Shown here: piece after piece, positions 16,633 to 24,669 of the stretch
How the letters are laid out: each line of letters begins with the position of its first letter
How positions within the stretch are numbered: the first letter of the stretch is position 1
Source of the DNA: Lachnoclostridium sp. UBA903
Lineage (GTDB): Bacteria > Bacillota > Clostridia > Lachnospirales > Lachnospiraceae
Assembly (NCBI GenBank): GCA_002294045.1
Contig: DBEP01000107.1
Location: 65,187-129,186 of the forward strand
DNA length: 64,000 nucleotides
Direction: 5' to 3'
The notes under the pieces: model-generated
Told to the model about the DNA's origin: nothing
The model's database searches: none
Seen by the model: the letters and a program-made list of their open reading frames with translations, nothing else
Made by a program: the position numbers and the translations under genes

Positions 16633-18709
16633 ATTGATTAAAAATTCATATGATGCAGGAGCAAATAAGGTAACTGTTACCCTTGATTCGCAAAGTAAAA
16701 CTCTTACTATCGTTGATGATGGTTGTGGAATGGATGAGAATTCCATTAATATTCTTTTCCATATCAGTCAAAGTGAGAAAACATATGGTGTAAAAAATCA
16801 ATATGGCAGATACACACAAGGCTCCAAGGGTCTTGGTTTTCTGTCTGTTTTTAAATTTGGTAAAGATGTATGTTGGATTACCAAAAAGGAAAAAGGCTTA
16901 AAATTTTGTGCCCAATACGACACGCTAATAAACAGCGATAATATATCTTCGTTGGTAATTCCTATTGAGCCTTGTCCAGAAGCTCAAAAAGGAACTAAGA
17001 TAATTATTAAATTAGAAGAATATAGTGCTGATTCTTTAATTTCGTATTTGTCAGATTTATCAAACTTGCAAAAAGTTATATATTCTTTTGAAGATAGCAG
17101 TTTCGAGATTACTTTAAATATGAATGGCACATCTTATTCCAGTAATGATAGACTGCCGTTAATTCAAATATACCCTGAGCGTCAATTATATTATGTTAAA
17201 TATAGCTCGCAAGAACAAAAAATTAAATATTATCATAATGGCGTATTAATACTAAATAAAGATTATCTATTCAATGCCAGTGAATATGAAATAGATATTG
17301 AAATCGTAATATATCAATTAAAATCCCGAGGGAAAAATAACATCATCCCATTATATTACAACCCCCAGGGTGATTTAACTCCCCTTATCTATATAAACAC
17401 AAATTTATTTAATAATTTTAACATTTTTGATCCCAATATTATGAAAAATATTAAGACAAGTGATGTTCTTAACCAAATGATAGGATCTATACGAGTTTTT
17501 AGTAGTAGCTCTTCATTGGGTTTTAATTCCGATAGATCTCAATTTTTGCAGAATCCTTTAACAGATGGTATTAAAGAATTTCTTTATAATATTAATAAAA
17601 CAATCCAGACTTTAGGTTCACAATATAAAAAACATTTATTAGATTTTGACATCCTTACAACACTATCTCTTCCTTCGAATCGGCTTAATGATAATAGCTT
17701 TTTAAGAAGTATTATCAAAGACCAGTTTGCCTTTAAGGATAAGGTTGAAATTCATAAGATTGATAAGAAAGTTGTTTATTCTTTCGCTAAGAAAGAATCC
17801 CATGCGAATATATATCAAGTCAACCCTAATGATGAGGCTTCTTCTGCGTCAAGCCAGGGTCAAACACAAGCAGCTGGTGCAACCACGAAAGGTGCAGGGG
17901 GTAAGGAGAATCCTGAAAAAGACCATTCCGTAACTACGGCAAAGATAATTTTGAAACAATTTAATAAAAAAATCGATGTACCCTCAGGACAAATTAATTT
18001 GTATGATGAAATAGTAGGGGCATATGATAGTAAGGGTAATGCTATTTCAAAAAACAGTATTATTGTTAAAGAAGAAAACGCAGAATTGCAAAATGCAATA
18101 TTACAGAGTGTAATTATTCCTTGCAAAAAAAATGTATATTATTCATATACCGATTCGATTACGGGTCTCGTTACAGTTCGAATGGAACTTGAATTTGTTG
18201 AACCCAAATCACCTGTTAGGTCATCATCACAAAAGATGCCGTTAATTTACATACCAGCACATCAAGGATATAATATATCTTTTAATGTTTCTTTGGGCAA
18301 TTTGATTAATCAAATTAATATGTTGGACGTAGACAAATATACTGAAGTGCTATCTTGTACTTTAAGAGCAACTTTTGAGTTAAGTATTGATTCAATCAAA
18401 AAATGTTCAAAGTATTCATCTTTAACGTGGAATAAAGAGCTAAAGGAAAATATAAAGCTTGTAATTTCTTATATAAAAAGTAAAAAGAGTTTTATAGGTG
18501 CAGTTGCGACTTCTACAAAAGTTGATTTTGATAGTTTGAAAAATATTTTAGAACCATCGGATGTAGATGTTTATGTTCCTAAATTACATTTAGGCGCTCA
18601 TAAATCAATGCAGTACATTACTAAAGATGAAATTGTAAAGCTCGGGAAGTTAGCAGGAGTATTTATAGTTATTGCTAATGAAATGATAAATAACCCCAAT
18701 ATAAATTAG
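16550..18709 (+). CDS. GHKL (MORC/MutL-type) ATPase, putative defence/R-M component
   Basis: The 719-residue protein opens with a GHKL ATP-binding fold: ALNELIKNSYDAGANKV (N-box, residues 25-41, Glu28), DDGCGMDENSI (G1, 56-66) and GRYTQGSKGLGFLSVFKFG (G2, 86-104). An S5-like domain follows, ending near GFNSDRSQF. Then come a Ser/Gln/Gly-rich linker (about 425-455) and a largely helical C-terminus ending HKSMQYITKDEIVKLGKLAG. Iyer, Abhiman and Aravind described such ATPases in restriction-modification loci. Here it overlaps a DNA methyltransferase by one base. No nuclease motif is evident. It is much more AT-rich than flanking host genes. Confidence 0.7.
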   Translation: MEAQITISGGIIGELSEKIPSNIIALNELIKNSYDAGANKVTVTLDSQSKTLTIVDDGCGMDENSINILFHISQSEKTYGVKNQYGRYTQGSKGLGFLSVFKFGKDVCWITKKEKGLKFCAQYDTLINSDNISSLVIPIEPCPEAQKGTKIIIKLEEYSADSLISYLSDLSNLQKVIYSFEDSSFEITLNMNGTSYSSNDRLPLIQIYPERQLYYVKYSSQEQKIKYYHNGVLILNKDYLFNASEYEIDIEIVIYQLKSRGKNNIIPLYYNPQGDLTPLIYINTNLFNNFNIFDPNIMKNIKTSDVLNQMIGSIRVFSSSSSLGFNSDRSQFLQNPLTDGIKEFLYNINKTIQTLGSQYKKHLLDFDILTTLSLPSNRLNDNSFLRSIIKDQFAFKDKVEIHKIDKKVVYSFAKKESHANIYQVNPNDEASSASSQGQTQAAGATTKGAGGKENPEKDHSVTTAKIILKQFNKKIDVPSGQINLYDEIVGAYDSKGNAISKNSIIVKEENAELQNAILQSVIIPCKKNVYYSYTDSITGLVTVRMELEFVEPKSPVRSSSQKMPLIYIPAHQGYNISFNVSLGNLINQINMLDVDKYTEVLSCTLRATFELSIDSIKKCSKYSSLTWNKELKENIKLVISYIKSKKSFIGAVATSTKVDFDSLKNILEPSDVDVYVPKLHLGAHKSMQYITKDEIVKLGKLAGVFIVIANEMINNPNIN

Positions 18710-18726
18710 TGAGTAGTGAGGCATTT

Positions 18727-19935
18727 ATGATAGAAGATATTTCATTCAAAAATTATAAGAAAAAAAGTGATATTCATGGTACTTCACTATATCCTGCTGT
18801 TATGGTAGCTCCTGTACAAAAAGCTATTCTAAGCAATTTAATATCTCAAGGTGGAATTAAAACTGTCTTTGATCCTTTTCATGGATCAGGCACGGCTCTA
18901 TATGAGTGTGGAGAGATTGATTATAATATACATCTCATTGGTTGTGACATTAATCCACTTGCGAACATTATAACAAAAGTAAAATTACAGGGTATAGATA
19001 AAGACTTTGGAAAAGATTTTGAGCAGTTGAAAAAGTTACTGACACAAATAAAACAAGGGAAAGTTTACGAGTTTACGAATATAAATAAATGGTTTAAAGA
19101 GGATATTATTGAATCATTAAGAATACTAAGAACAGCAATTGTTCAAATTCAAAATGATAAAAGCAGATTGTTTTTTTGGTATATCCTTTGTGATATTGTT
19201 CGTAAATATAGCAACACAAGAAGTTCAACTTATAAATTACACATACGAACAGATGAAGCAATTGACAGGATAGAAAATAATGTTATACCTGATTTTTTAG
19301 CCGCAGTAACAAAGTCATATCCTAAATTTTGTAATTCATTTAAAAATTTTACCTTGTTCAAATGTGACATAGTAGACCAAATGAAGCAATTTGAAGATAA
19401 TTGTTTTGATATTACTATTACATCCCCTCCTTATGGTGATAATGGCACTACTGTTCCCTACGGACAGTTTTCCATGTTAGCTTTGCTATGGATAGATAAC
19501 AAAGATTTAGAATTGGAGGGATGGGAGCTTGAAAATTATTCTATCATAGATTCTAAGAGTATAGGAGGGTGTCAGAGCAGCAAAAATTTGAGCGAATACA
19601 GCCTGAGTTTGATACAACCTTATTTAGATAAAATATGTGAAAACAAGCATAGAAAAGTGATACGTTTTTTTTCTGATTATTTTAATGTTTTAGAGGATAT
19701 ATGTAGAGTTACGAATAAATATATAGTACTGACATTAGGAAATCGAACGGTTGATAGAGTGAAAATAAATTTAAACGATATCACAAAATGCTTCTTAGAA
19801 AAAAATAAATTCCATCTTGTAGAGGTTTATGAACGAGATATTCCAAATAAAAGGACTCCTAAAAAAACATCCAAGGTTCACAACAAGCCTGTGGAGTCTA
19901 TGAACTCTGAATTTGTATCTATATATAGAAAGTGA
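18727..19935 (+). CDS. DNA methyltransferase (N4-cytosine/N6-adenine type)
   Basis: The 402-residue protein has motif I VFDPFHGSGTALYE (residues 47-60, AdoMet binding) followed by GCDINP, and motif IV TSPPYGDNG (232-240, catalytic). About 170 residues between them may hold target recognition, an alpha-like order. TSPPY is most usual for N4-cytosine enzymes. GTGAGG precedes ATG 18727; a GTG at 18709, overlapping the ATPase stop, is the alternative. The pairing with a GHKL ATPase suggests self/non-self DNA marking rather than an orphan methylase. Confidence 0.8.
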   Translation: MIEDISFKNYKKKSDIHGTSLYPAVMVAPVQKAILSNLISQGGIKTVFDPFHGSGTALYECGEIDYNIHLIGCDINPLANIITKVKLQGIDKDFGKDFEQLKKLLTQIKQGKVYEFTNINKWFKEDIIESLRILRTAIVQIQNDKSRLFFWYILCDIVRKYSNTRSSTYKLHIRTDEAIDRIENNVIPDFLAAVTKSYPKFCNSFKNFTLFKCDIVDQMKQFEDNCFDITITSPPYGDNGTTVPYGQFSMLALLWIDNKDLELEGWELENYSIIDSKSIGGCQSSKNLSEYSLSLIQPYLDKICENKHRKVIRFFSDYFNVLEDICRVTNKYIVLTLGNRTVDRVKINLNDITKCFLEKNKFHLVEVYERDIPNKRTPKKTSKVHNKPVESMNSEFVSIYRK

Positions 19936-19980
19936 TTTTTGTACATTAATCCCTGCATCTATTTTAACCTAATGACACAT

Positions 19981-20019
19981 GAAAGACATAGTTTCCGCCA
20001 GGGGTAATCTATGTCTTTC
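19981..20019 (+). terminator. Terminator after the methyltransferase gene
   Basis: GAAAGACATAG and CTATGTCTTTC form an 11-bp perfect stem with a 17-base loop, followed by TTATTCTTT. It separates the plus-strand cassette from the minus-strand prophage genes. Confidence 0.6.
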
Positions 20020-20034
20020 TTATTCTTTAAATTC

Positions 20035-20271
20035 CTAATGGCTTCGAACGCTTCCTGTACTTGCTAAACCGGACGCTAAGCTTTGATTGATTACTTTTAT
20101 TTGTTCTTCAACTACTGGCATTCTTTTAGCAAAATTATTATGTTCTTTTACCTCTTTTTCCAACTGTTCTATACGATAGGCAATTAAAACCGTACTTTTC
20201 CTTTGGGCAAAATAAGACCCTGCCAGCGTACCGGCAAGGCTAATCACAGCCACTATAATTGTTTCTGTCAT
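20035..20271 (-). CDS. Small phage membrane protein with coiled coil (holin/XhlA-like)
   Basis: The protein is 78 residues: one N-terminal membrane segment (IIVAVISLAGTLAGSYFA) then a coiled-coil stretch YRIEQLEKEVKEHNNFAKRMPVVEEQI. Similar proteins sit near lysis or fibre genes in clostridial siphophages and are often called holin- or XhlA-like, without proof. AGAGGTGG precedes the ATG. An intrinsic terminator lies between it and the gene upstream, so it may be transcribed separately or by read-through. Confidence 0.65.
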   Translation of the reverse strand: MTETIIVAVISLAGTLAGSYFAQRKSTVLIAYRIEQLEKEVKEHNNFAKRMPVVEEQIKVINQSLASGLASTGSVRSH

Positions 20272-20303
20272 GTAACCACCTCTTATCCTTTAATTAAATA
20301 AAA

Positions 20304-20321
20304 GGGCGCTGTTACACGCCC
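20304..20321 (-). terminator. Terminator of the tail-fibre transcript
   Basis: On the minus strand GGGCG-N8-CGCCC is directly followed by TTTTATTTAA, just after the stop of the 59-residue gene. Confidence 0.75.
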
Positions 20322-20334
20322 CATCCGCATTGCC

Positions 20335-20514
20335 TTAAGTAACAATGCATCTTTCATAGCCTTCTGCAATCAGGATTGCAGCTACGTTGGACCGGTATTT
20401 TGAATAAAACTCCGTATTAACAAAAAACCCAGTATAGAGTACCTTGCCCTGCCCTGCTTCGCGGTCATCTGCAAGTATGATCATTTGCGCAAGTGATGTA
20501 GCCGTGGTGACCAT
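20335..20514 (-). CDS. Small phage protein (59 aa), unknown function
   Basis: ATG 20514 follows AAGGGGAAAGGAG directly; a second in-frame ATG lies 10 codons on. The soluble 59-residue product contains LYTGFFVNTEFYSKYRSNVAAILIAEGYERC. It lies 16 bases downstream of the previous gene and just before a terminator. I do not recognise the family; its position suggests a fibre-associated or accessory protein. Confidence 0.6.
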   Translation of the reverse strand: MVTTATSLAQMIILADDREAGQGKVLYTGFFVNTEFYSKYRSNVAAILIAEGYERCIVT

Positions 20515-20530
20515 CTCCTTTCCCCTTTCT

Positions 20531-20911
20531 TTATATACCTAACTTGATGCCAGGGACAAGCTCAGTAAGTACTTGTTTAGTAACATCAAATAAAACATTG
20601 CATTTTTTTTCTAGTGTTTCTACCCTTTTATTATCAATATATTTGTTAAAATAAAGGGTCATATCAAAGGATTCCTCATTTATTTTTACTTTATAGGAAT
20701 CCAGTAAAACATAATTTTCGTATACTGTGTATTCTGTGTCGTTTTTGTAAAACTTGACACTTGACATTGCTTCCAAGGTTAATGATTTGCGAACTCTGGT
20801 TTCGTTTAATGGATCGGACAATTCGGTGAGAGTAATACATAGCTGGTCATCTTCAGTTAGTGAAGCCGACGTTGCCTGATATTCTGTGTCGTTTGCTAAT
20901 ACAATTTTCAT
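20531..20911 (-). CDS. Phage protein of unknown function after the tail fibre
   Basis: The 126-residue protein looks beta-rich (MKIVLANDTEYQATSASLTEDDQLCITL, SVKFYKNDTEYTVYENYVLL), with no membrane segment. Its place right after the fibre gene suggests a fibre tip, assembly or decoration role, but this is inference from position. AAAGGAAAA precedes the ATG. Confidence 0.6.
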   Translation of the reverse strand: MKIVLANDTEYQATSASLTEDDQLCITLTELSDPLNETRVRKSLTLEAMSSVKFYKNDTEYTVYENYVLLDSYKVKINEESFDMTLYFNKYIDNKRVETLEKKCNVLFDVTKQVLTELVPGIKLGI

Positions 20912-20924
20912 AAAATTTTCCTTT

Positions 20925-21746
20925 CTATTCGATTGCCATCCAATAAAGATTGAAGCTGGAACTGCTTATCGCTGGAAGTCTAAAACTTCCGTTGGTTACA
21001 TATGCATTACCCGTTAATTTAAATCCATAACTTTCTAATGATGTTGTGCCCGAACTGTATTGCATATGCCGAGTAGCATTTATCTTTGTTTCAGGGTAAC
21101 TTGGAAAAATATTAATATTTTTAAAGTAACTAGTAATATTGCTTGCGGTAGCATTACTTATCATGACAATAATTATTATACTTGGAGTAAAGCTTAAACC
21201 TGAAACGGCACAATAATCCGTATAAATAGTTGTGCCATTTCCTAATACAAACTCTAACTTTGTTGCAGAACCAGGCACCGTTCCATCAGCAAATCTCTTG
21301 CCCGCAACAGCAGTTCCATTTATTTTATTACCATTTACATATGCAGTCTTTCCCGATAATATATCACCGGCTCCTGCGGTTGCGTCCGATGTTGCTGTAC
21401 CGGTTACTCCACAAGCGGATTGTCCTGCTAATATTTTTCCAGAGGTTACGCCCGTCTTTGCTGCTATATCTGAAAATGGTACACTTATTTCTGGATAACC
21501 AATAGAGGTTCCCGTTCTATAAGCGCCAAAAGGGATACGAGCATATATTGTTTTGTTAGTGCTGTTCGAGTCTAAAGAAAGTGCTGCTGTATAACCACTT
21601 CTCTCTTCAATTGTTCCAGAAATAGGTTCATCATCAGAATCAGAAGTAACTGCTGTTTTACCTTTTATTACATCAGCTGAAGTTGCTGTGCAGTCATCGG
21701 AGCCTGCTCCTGCACCCCCGCCTCCAGAAATCCATACTTTACTCAT
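20925..21746 (-). CDS. Tail fibre/tip protein with DIxxGKTAxxxGxxxxG repeats
   Basis: The 273-residue protein has a Gly-rich N-terminus (SGGGGAGAGSDD) and repeated fibre motifs such as ADVIKGKTAVTSDSDDEPISG and GDILSGKTAYVNGNKINGT, which occur in the shafts of siphophage fibres. A beta-rich C-terminal head (LEFVLGNGTTIYTDY onwards) probably contacts the host surface. AAAGGAG sits 9 bases before ATG 21746; an upstream TTG at 21755 is less likely. Confidence 0.7.
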   Translation of the reverse strand: MSKVWISGGGGAGAGSDDCTATSADVIKGKTAVTSDSDDEPISGTIEERSGYTAALSLDSNSTNKTIYARIPFGAYRTGTSIGYPEISVPFSDIAAKTGVTSGKILAGQSACGVTGTATSDATAGAGDILSGKTAYVNGNKINGTAVAGKRFADGTVPGSATKLEFVLGNGTTIYTDYCAVSGLSFTPSIIIIVMISNATASNITSYFKNINIFPSYPETKINATRHMQYSSGTTSLESYGFKLTGNAYVTNGSFRLPAISSSSFNLYWMAIE

Positions 21747-21747
21747 A

Positions 21748-22668
21748 TTAACCAACTCCTTTCAAAGCAATAATAAACTCTATAGAAGGTTTTTTATATG
21801 CCTTAAATGTAACTTGACCGTCTCCAGTCTCTCCATAGTATATAAGCCCAAACGCCTTATTATAAGCCTTAACTTGCTCTATTGATTCGGTTTCGATTAG
21901 TGCTTTGCCAAGTTCGGCTTCATCAGTAGCTAATATTTCTGGAAATTCTACAGTCTGAGTAAAAGGTCCGCTGCCACTCCATCCTGCAACTGTAAGTACA
22001 ACATACTTTTTGTTATTTATTTTACGAATCTGCTCTGCTAACTTAGCAGCGTCGGCCCCATTCAGAATATCCTTTAAACTGTTAATCCATGTATTAAAAT
22101 TAAGTTGATTATATTCCGTCCACCCATTCCATTGAGCCTGCCACTGAGCCACAATGTTATCAATATTCTGCACCTGAAGAATGCCAGTGACATACGGACA
22201 GCTACTCGTACCAATCGCATTTGTAAGGTTGGCCTGGGTAATCTCGCTTGATCCGGCTTTACGGTAAATATAAGCCAACGGATACTGATTAACATATGTG
22301 GTATTAATCATGGTGGGTTTGGTAGGGCTACTCTCTGGCGAACCTTTAATTATTTTGATACTGCCTCCTCTGACGGAATTATCGCGATTAATCTCAATCA
22401 CGACAGCGTCAATACGATCAAGTAATACTTCGGAAGCATCTGCCGTAATTGGCAAGATAGCGTCATTAAGCAACCAAGTACTGTTAAACCAAGCTCGCCC
22501 AATACCTACTGTAACAATATTACCAGTACTAGCCTTAACTCCGAATGCAGTACCAATATTGGCAAACACGCCATCATTAATAATTCCATTAAAGATATCT
22601 GACATCTGTTCGGCATTGTAGCGTCTGTCACCATTGAGAGAGTTAAAAAATCCACTTGTTACGCTCAT
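21748..22668 (-). CDS. Baseplate/receptor-binding structural protein
   Basis: The 306-residue protein begins with the MSVTSGFFNSLNGDRRYNAEQMSDIFNGIINDGVF pattern (residues 1-35), common to upper-baseplate or receptor-binding proteins of Firmicute siphophages. GRAWFNSTWLLNDA follows near residue 57, then a helical coiled region and a C-terminal domain. It follows the tail endopeptidase-like gene by 6 bases and overlaps the long reading of the fibre gene. Confidence 0.7.
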   Translation of the reverse strand: MSVTSGFFNSLNGDRRYNAEQMSDIFNGIINDGVFANIGTAFGVKASTGNIVTVGIGRAWFNSTWLLNDAILPITADASEVLLDRIDAVVIEINRDNSVRGGSIKIIKGSPESSPTKPTMINTTYVNQYPLAYIYRKAGSSEITQANLTNAIGTSSCPYVTGILQVQNIDNIVAQWQAQWNGWTEYNQLNFNTWINSLKDILNGADAAKLAEQIRKINNKKYVVLTVAGWSGSGPFTQTVEFPEILATDEAELGKALIETESIEQVKAYNKAFGLIYYGETGDGQVTFKAYKKPSIEFIIALKGVG

Positions 22669-22674
22669 GTAGCT

Positions 22675-23751
22675 TTACTCTCCTTCCTTAGTTATTGTTT
22701 TAAAGGTCGGATACACCGAAGTTCCTTCCTCGTTTTCAGATATAACAATTTCCAAAATACGAGCTTTTGTTTCATGCCCGTATTCGTTGGCAATCTGAAC
22801 CACATCGCCATTGAAGAAATCTTCTCCATATTTGAACATGATGGTGGTCTCTACTTGCCCCTCGAAAGAGGTTATGTCCGGATGCTCAGCCAGCTTCTCT
22901 TTTCCTCTCTGCTGCAACTGAGCCGTATACTCTGCATCGGTAAGAACTATCCCATCTCCAACGTCTGATGAAATATCTCTGGCATCGGTAAAGAGCTCTC
23001 TCCGCTTCAAGCCACTACCACCATCACTACCGACAGTTGTATACTTTCTAGCAGCTCCTTCCCCCTCACCGCCGATAAGCGTAATGTTTTTCAAAGAAGC
23101 TCTAGACTCGATGTAACTACTATTAATGATGTTTTCGAAATTAGGAGAAAATATAACGTAAGGAACGGCTGTCTGGTCATAAGACCTATCAGTACCAGCG
23201 TAGAGTTTAAAGACGAATTGTTTATTATTGAGAGTTACTTTGAAACCGATGCTTTTCTCTTCACAGATTTTCCGAATCACATCATAGAGATTATCTCCTG
23301 TATACTGTGCGTCAATGGCCAATCCGGTAATAGCCGGGTCTGTAGACTCTTCGAAAACGAAATTGGAGATTTTACGATTGTTGTCCGAAGGAGATATAAC
23401 ACACTCATTAAGCAAAGTTTTTATTCCATTTTGAAGATTTCCGCTTAGTGTTTTCTGTCCCCAGATGATTCGCCTATCCAAGATGGATTCCAGTGAACGA
23501 CCGGAGACAGTAATGTGGTTACCATTCTCCATATCAGAGTCGATAAGTAATTTCTCAATGATCATAGTATGTTCTGAGTCTCGATTCTGCAAATAGTAAT
23601 CCTGCTTGATATAATCGAGAATACCATCGCTTATAGTAGTATAAAACTCAAAGTCTCCGCACGAATAGTAGCGATCAGTCCAGATAAACGATTCATAAGT
23701 ATCTACGAGGGCGACGTCGTCCAGATTCGTATTTAAAACGGTCAAATCCAT
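22675..23751 (-). CDS. Tail spike-base/endopeptidase-like protein (siphovirus ReqiPepy6 Gp37-like)
   Basis: The 358-residue protein begins MDLTVLNTNLDDVALVDTYESFIWTDRYYSCGDFEFY, the N-terminus of the tail-associated hub family found in ReqiPepy6-like siphophages. Further on, VSGRSLESILDRRI and HETKARILEIVISENE match its barrel-forming parts. It should form the hub below the distal tail protein. GGGGTATAAACT precedes the ATG. Confidence 0.75.
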   Translation of the reverse strand: MDLTVLNTNLDDVALVDTYESFIWTDRYYSCGDFEFYTTISDGILDYIKQDYYLQNRDSEHTMIIEKLLIDSDMENGNHITVSGRSLESILDRRIIWGQKTLSGNLQNGIKTLLNECVISPSDNNRKISNFVFEESTDPAITGLAIDAQYTGDNLYDVIRKICEEKSIGFKVTLNNKQFVFKLYAGTDRSYDQTAVPYVIFSPNFENIINSSYIESRASLKNITLIGGEGEGAARKYTTVGSDGGSGLKRRELFTDARDISSDVGDGIVLTDAEYTAQLQQRGKEKLAEHPDITSFEGQVETTIMFKYGEDFFNGDVVQIANEYGHETKARILEIVISENEEGTSVYPTFKTITKEGE

Positions 23752-23754
23752 AGT

Positions 23755-24669
23755 TTATACCCCCTCGTAGGCTATTTGATTTTCAATCTTGAATTGAAGA
23801 TTACTGCTACCGGATTCTGCCGTATATGCGAAGAGGTTATCTCCTTTAGCAAGCTGGAACCAATCTGCGTTCCTCTCCAAACAATTAAGGATGTTGGTCG
23901 TCTTACCTACTCTTTTCAAGCTGATAGATTTACTTCCTTTTACTGTGCAAATGATGATATCATCACCGGCAATAATTCCGGAGCCGGTAAACGTAGCCAG
24001 CTTATCGGTATCGATTCGCATAATTTCACGAGTTCCGGTGTTGTAGATGGCGATTTTACTTGCTTCTCCTACCGCATGAATCGTGATGGTTATGCCAATT
24101 TCTAAATCACCGTCGTAAGTAATAATTTTCTCTGTCTGATTCTGGATTGTTCCCATCTCTAACAAACGCTCGAGCAAAGACTCATTACTAAAAGGAAATT
24201 CGAACATTGGCTCGACACCAGAGAAAATCGTCGTATTTTTGCCATCTTTTCCAGCGGAATAAAAGTAAGGATTCGGACAAATAATTGAAATATCCGAATC
24301 CTCATCCTTACTGAAAATATTTGGATCGTTCGATTCGACGTATCCGTCAATCTCCGCCTTTCTGTTATCCGACTCAATAAGCAAAGTAAGCTTTTTCTTT
24401 ATCGGAAAGTATTTATACGACAGCTGACGGACATCTTCTACCGAATTTTTCCATAAATACTTTAATCCCATTACAATGTTTCGACTCGGAAGTCTGGATG
24501 AATTGAACAACGAACCGTCATTTGTAGAAACTTCGGTTGTATTGATGTTCGCTTTCCCAGGCCCTAAACCTGTAACAGATCGGACTATGAAGCCGGATTC
24601 CTCCGGCCTCGATAAGTCCAGTTTAATAGTATCGCCAAGATAGTTTGTCACGGTGATTGATTTTATCAT
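23755..24669 (-). CDS. Distal tail protein (Dit-like, phage tail family)
   Basis: The 304-residue protein has the Dit N-terminal pattern: GDTIKLDLSRPEESGFIVRSVTGLGPGKANIN, later RNIVMGLKYLWKN and ICPNPYFYS. A galectin-like C-terminal part follows (GDDIIICTVKGSKSISL). It links the tail tube to the hub and lies directly after the tape measure, as usual. Its start overlaps the tape measure stop by 4 bases. Confidence 0.75.
   Translation of the reverse strand: MIKSITVTNYLGDTIKLDLSRPEESGFIVRSVTGLGPGKANINTTEVSTNDGSLFNSSRLPSRNIVMGLKYLWKNSVEDVRQLSYKYFPIKKKLTLLIESDNRKAEIDGYVESNDPNIFSKDEDSDISIICPNPYFYSAGKDGKNTTIFSGVEPMFEFPFSNESLLERLLEMGTIQNQTEKIITYDGDLEIGITITIHAVGEASKIAIYNTGTREIMRIDTDKLATFTGSGIIAGDDIIICTVKGSKSISLKRVGKTTNILNCLERNADWFQLAKGDNLFAYTAESGSSNLQFKIENQIAYEGV

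Noticed and set aside
20035..20340. Search for an attachment site core at the prophage left edge
   Set aside because: Only short CCTAATG-type matches occur near 19969 and 20032; too short and no tRNA gene nearby.
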